Under the pieces are notes generated by a model, which saw only the letters and a list, made by a program, of their open reading frames with translations, was not told where the DNA came from and ran no database searches. 7,289 bases of DNA from an uncultured Actinoplanes sp. (GTDB lineage: Bacteria; Actinomycetota; Actinomycetes; Mycobacteriales; Micromonosporaceae), in NCBI GenBank assembly GCA_934667465.1, contig CAKUMG010000270.1:1-7289 (forward strand), given 5' to 3'. Both the position numbers and the translations under genes were made by a program. Position 1 is the first letter of the stretch. Each line of letters begins with the position of its first letter. This document shows, piece by piece, positions 5,460 through 7,289 of this stretch.

Positions 5460-7289
5460 TCATCCGCGCCCGGCGCCGGGGTCCGCCAGCATGCGGTCGG
5501 CGAGCCGCGCGGTGGCCCGCCCGTCGTCGAAGTCGCAGGACTTGGCCGCGAACGCCGCGTACCGGTCGGCGTGACGCGCGGCGACCCGCTCGATGTCCCG
5601 GACGGCGTCGACCACCTCCGCCGAGGACGCCAGCAGCGGGCCGGGCGCCTCCGCCTCGAAGTCGAAGTAGAAGCCGCGCAGCTCGTCCCGGTAGTGCTCG
5701 AGGTCGTACGTGAAGAACAGCATGGGCCGGCCGGTGTTCGCGAAGTCGAACATCACCGAGGAGTAGTCGGTGATCAGGATGTCGGCCGCGGCCAGCAGGT
5801 CCGCCATGTCCGGGTAGCCGGAGACGTCGTGCACGAAGCCGTCGCCCGCGCCGGGGATCTCGTCGAGCACGTTCGGGTGGCGGCGCACCAGCAGCACGTG
5901 GCCGGCGCCCAGCCGCGCCTCCGCGTCGGCGAGGTCCAGCTGCAGGCTCATCCGGTAGGCACCGCCGCTGTACTCGTCGTCGCGCCACGTCGGGGCGTAC
6001 AGGATGATCTTCTTGTCCGCCGGCAGTCCCACGGCGGCCCGGACGCGGTCGACGATCGGCCCGCGCTCCCGGAACAGCGCGTCGTTGCGCGGATAGCCGA
6101 TCTCCAGCAGCTCGCCGCCGAAGCGGAACGCCCGGCGCAGGATGGGTGAGCTGAAGCTGTTCGGCGAGACGAGGTAGCTCCAGTTGGGCGCCTCCTCGGT
6201 CAGCTTCTCCAGGTAGCGGCGGTCGGTGAACTGCACGTCGGCGATGTCGAAGCCGATCCGCTTGAGCGGGGTGCCGTGCCAGGTCTGCACCACCACCTGA
6301 CCGTCGCGGCGGCGGAACCACTCCGGCAGGTGCTGGTTGGTGACGATGTACCGGGCCGTCGCCAGCGCCTCGTACCACGCCCGGCTCCACAGCGGGACGG
6401 GCTCGGCGCTGTGCGGCAGCGGCGCCTGGCCGTCCACCGACACCCACAGATGCTCCAGCGGCAGGCCACGGGCCAGCAGCTCCTCGTGTACCGCCCGGGG
6501 ACTGTCCGAATACTGCCGGCCGGTGAAGCTGTTGTAGACCACCACGTCGCGCAGCGGCTTGCGGCGCATCGCGGGATAGTGCCGCTCGCGCAGCTGCCCC
6601 TGGTTGCGGCGGCCGCGCTCGTCGTCGGGCAGGGCCGAGCGGATCCGCAGCACCACGCGCTCGTCGACGTAGTACTCCAGGGACACCCGCGGGGTGTCCC
6701 CGGCCAGGTACAGCGGCAGGGTCGCCACCGCCGACGGCGCCGCGGGCAGCGGTTCGACCGGTCCGGCGCCGTTGCGGAACAGGACGTTCCAGGTGCCGGC
6801 CCGCATGCGTACGGCGGCGCCGAACGCGGGCACGGCGATCGGGTCCACGTCGACGGTCCAGGTGTCGCCGTCCACGCGTACGGGGAAGGTCTTGGTCTCC
6901 CGGGCGTTGCCGGGGCGCAGGATCAGCGTGAAGCCGTCGCCGGGGCGCCCGTGCAGGCGGCCGGTGAACCGGTAGCGGCGATCGGCGGTGGACAGGCCCG
7001 TCAGCACCGGGCCCGTGGGGACGGAGGCGAGCACCGGCCCGCCCGTCGGCTGGGCGTGCAGATGGACCGTACGGGAACCGAGACCGACCGGCGCCCAGTC
7101 GCCGTCCGCCAGGACGCACGGCAGGCGGCGGGCGCGTTTGGTGGCCGTACGCAACTCGATCGTCCACCGGTCCGCAGGCTCGCCGATCCGCAGCGGTGGG
7201 CAGGTGCCCTCCTCCCGCCGCAGGTCGCCGAGCGGGATGCGGAAGCTGAACCCGGATCCCTCGCCCCGGACCGGATAGCTCCGCCACAC
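5460..7289 (-). CDS. TagF-like CDP-glycerol glycerophosphotransferase, 5' end missing
   Basis: Peripheral membrane enzyme that transfers glycerol-phosphate from CDP-glycerol to a growing teichoic-acid-type chain. The frame runs off the right edge: 609 codons are present, and the GTG at 7289-7287 is only the first codon seen. Numbering from there, residues 1 to about 235 are beta-rich segments with recurring W-x-V patterns (TWTVDVDP at 143-150, TWNVLFR at 166-172, VSLEYYVDERVVLRI at 202-216). The catalytic domain follows, from about 245 to 600. It holds QTWHGTPLKRIG (335-346), the IGYPRNDAL turn (397-405), ILYAPTWRDDE (429-439), VLLVRRHPN (465-473) and ADILITDYSSVMFDFA (502-517). The His of WHGT and of RRHP are the conserved pair implicated in catalysis in this family. 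Actinobacterial relatives are often about 1,000 residues or more with an N-terminal GT2 glycosyltransferase, so one may lie beyond the edge (inferred). The GT-D gene follows after 86 bp on the same strand. Polymerase versus primase activity cannot be decided. Confidence 0.92.
   Translation of the reverse strand: MWRSYPVRGEGSGFSFRIPLGDLRREEGTCPPLRIGEPADRWTIELRTATKRARRLPCVLADGDWAPVGLGSRTVHLHAQPTGGPVLASVPTGPVLTGLSTADRRYRFTGRLHGRPGDGFTLILRPGNARETKTFPVRVDGDTWTVDVDPIAVPAFGAAVRMRAGTWNVLFRNGAGPVEPLPAAPSAVATLPLYLAGDTPRVSLEYYVDERVVLRIRSALPDDERGRRNQGQLRERHYPAMRRKPLRDVVVYNSFTGRQYSDSPRAVHEELLARGLPLEHLWVSVDGQAPLPHSAEPVPLWSRAWYEALATARYIVTNQHLPEWFRRRDGQVVVQTWHGTPLKRIGFDIADVQFTDRRYLEKLTEEAPNWSYLVSPNSFSSPILRRAFRFGGELLEIGYPRNDALFRERGPIVDRVRAAVGLPADKKIILYAPTWRDDEYSGGAYRMSLQLDLADAEARLGAGHVLLVRRHPNVLDEIPGAGDGFVHDVSGYPDMADLLAAADILITDYSSVMFDFANTGRPMLFFTYDLEHYRDELRGFYFDFEAEAPGPLLASSAEVVDAVRDIERVAARHADRYAAFAAKSCDFDDGRATARLADRMLADPGAGRG

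Noticed and set aside
5395..7287. A 630-codon minus-strand frame overlapping the TagF-like gene
   Set aside because: Its translation is Arg/Ala/Pro-rich low complexity, while the other frame of the same strand carries all TagF motifs.

Overview
The window is very GC-rich (visually around 70% or more) and its codons end almost always in G or C. It carries a one-pass membrane Ser/Thr kinase, a bacterial GPP34 protein and a teichoic-acid-type polymerase. This points to an actinomycete, most likely of the Micromonosporaceae type (Actinoplanes/Micromonospora-like). The family assignment is an inference from gene content; no rRNA or other marker gene is present.

Layout. Left arm, plus strand: a Ser/Thr protein kinase cut by the left edge (1-1908), then after 30 bp a complete phospho-sugar mutase of the phosphoglucomutase/phosphomannomutase superfamily (1939-3600). 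A strong GC-rich hairpin (3611-3636) and an 18-bp tandem duplication (3663-3698) lie in the short convergent gap. Right arm, minus strand, read from right to left: a TagF-like CDP-glycerol glycerophosphotransferase cut by the right edge (7289-5460), a GT-D fold (DUF1792-type) glycosyltransferase (5373-4438) and a GPP34/GOLPH3-domain protein (4380-3694). No stretch over 300 bp lacks a gene, and no tRNA, rRNA, CRISPR array or insertion sequence was seen.

How the genes may work together. The minus-strand genes look like the end of a cell-surface glycopolymer locus: TagF-type enzymes polymerise or prime glycerol-phosphate chains, and the GT-D enzyme could decorate such a chain or another surface glycan. 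The GPP34 protein follows them but appears to have its own promoter. That promoter is a well-formed -35/-10 pair placed for leaderless transcription and overlaid by 9-bp direct repeats 22 bp apart. The plus-strand pair couples a phosphosignalling receptor to a sugar-phosphate enzyme and is probably co-transcribed.

The most interesting points are the neighbourhood of a GOLPH3-family protein with glycosyltransferases (in eukaryotes this family sorts glycosyltransferases), the candidate operator at its promoter, and a four-copy T-x-x-I/L-P-P motif in the kinase linker that resembles FHA-binding phosphothreonine sites. I did not find a clearly new system; the GPP34/glycosyltransferase association is the best lead.
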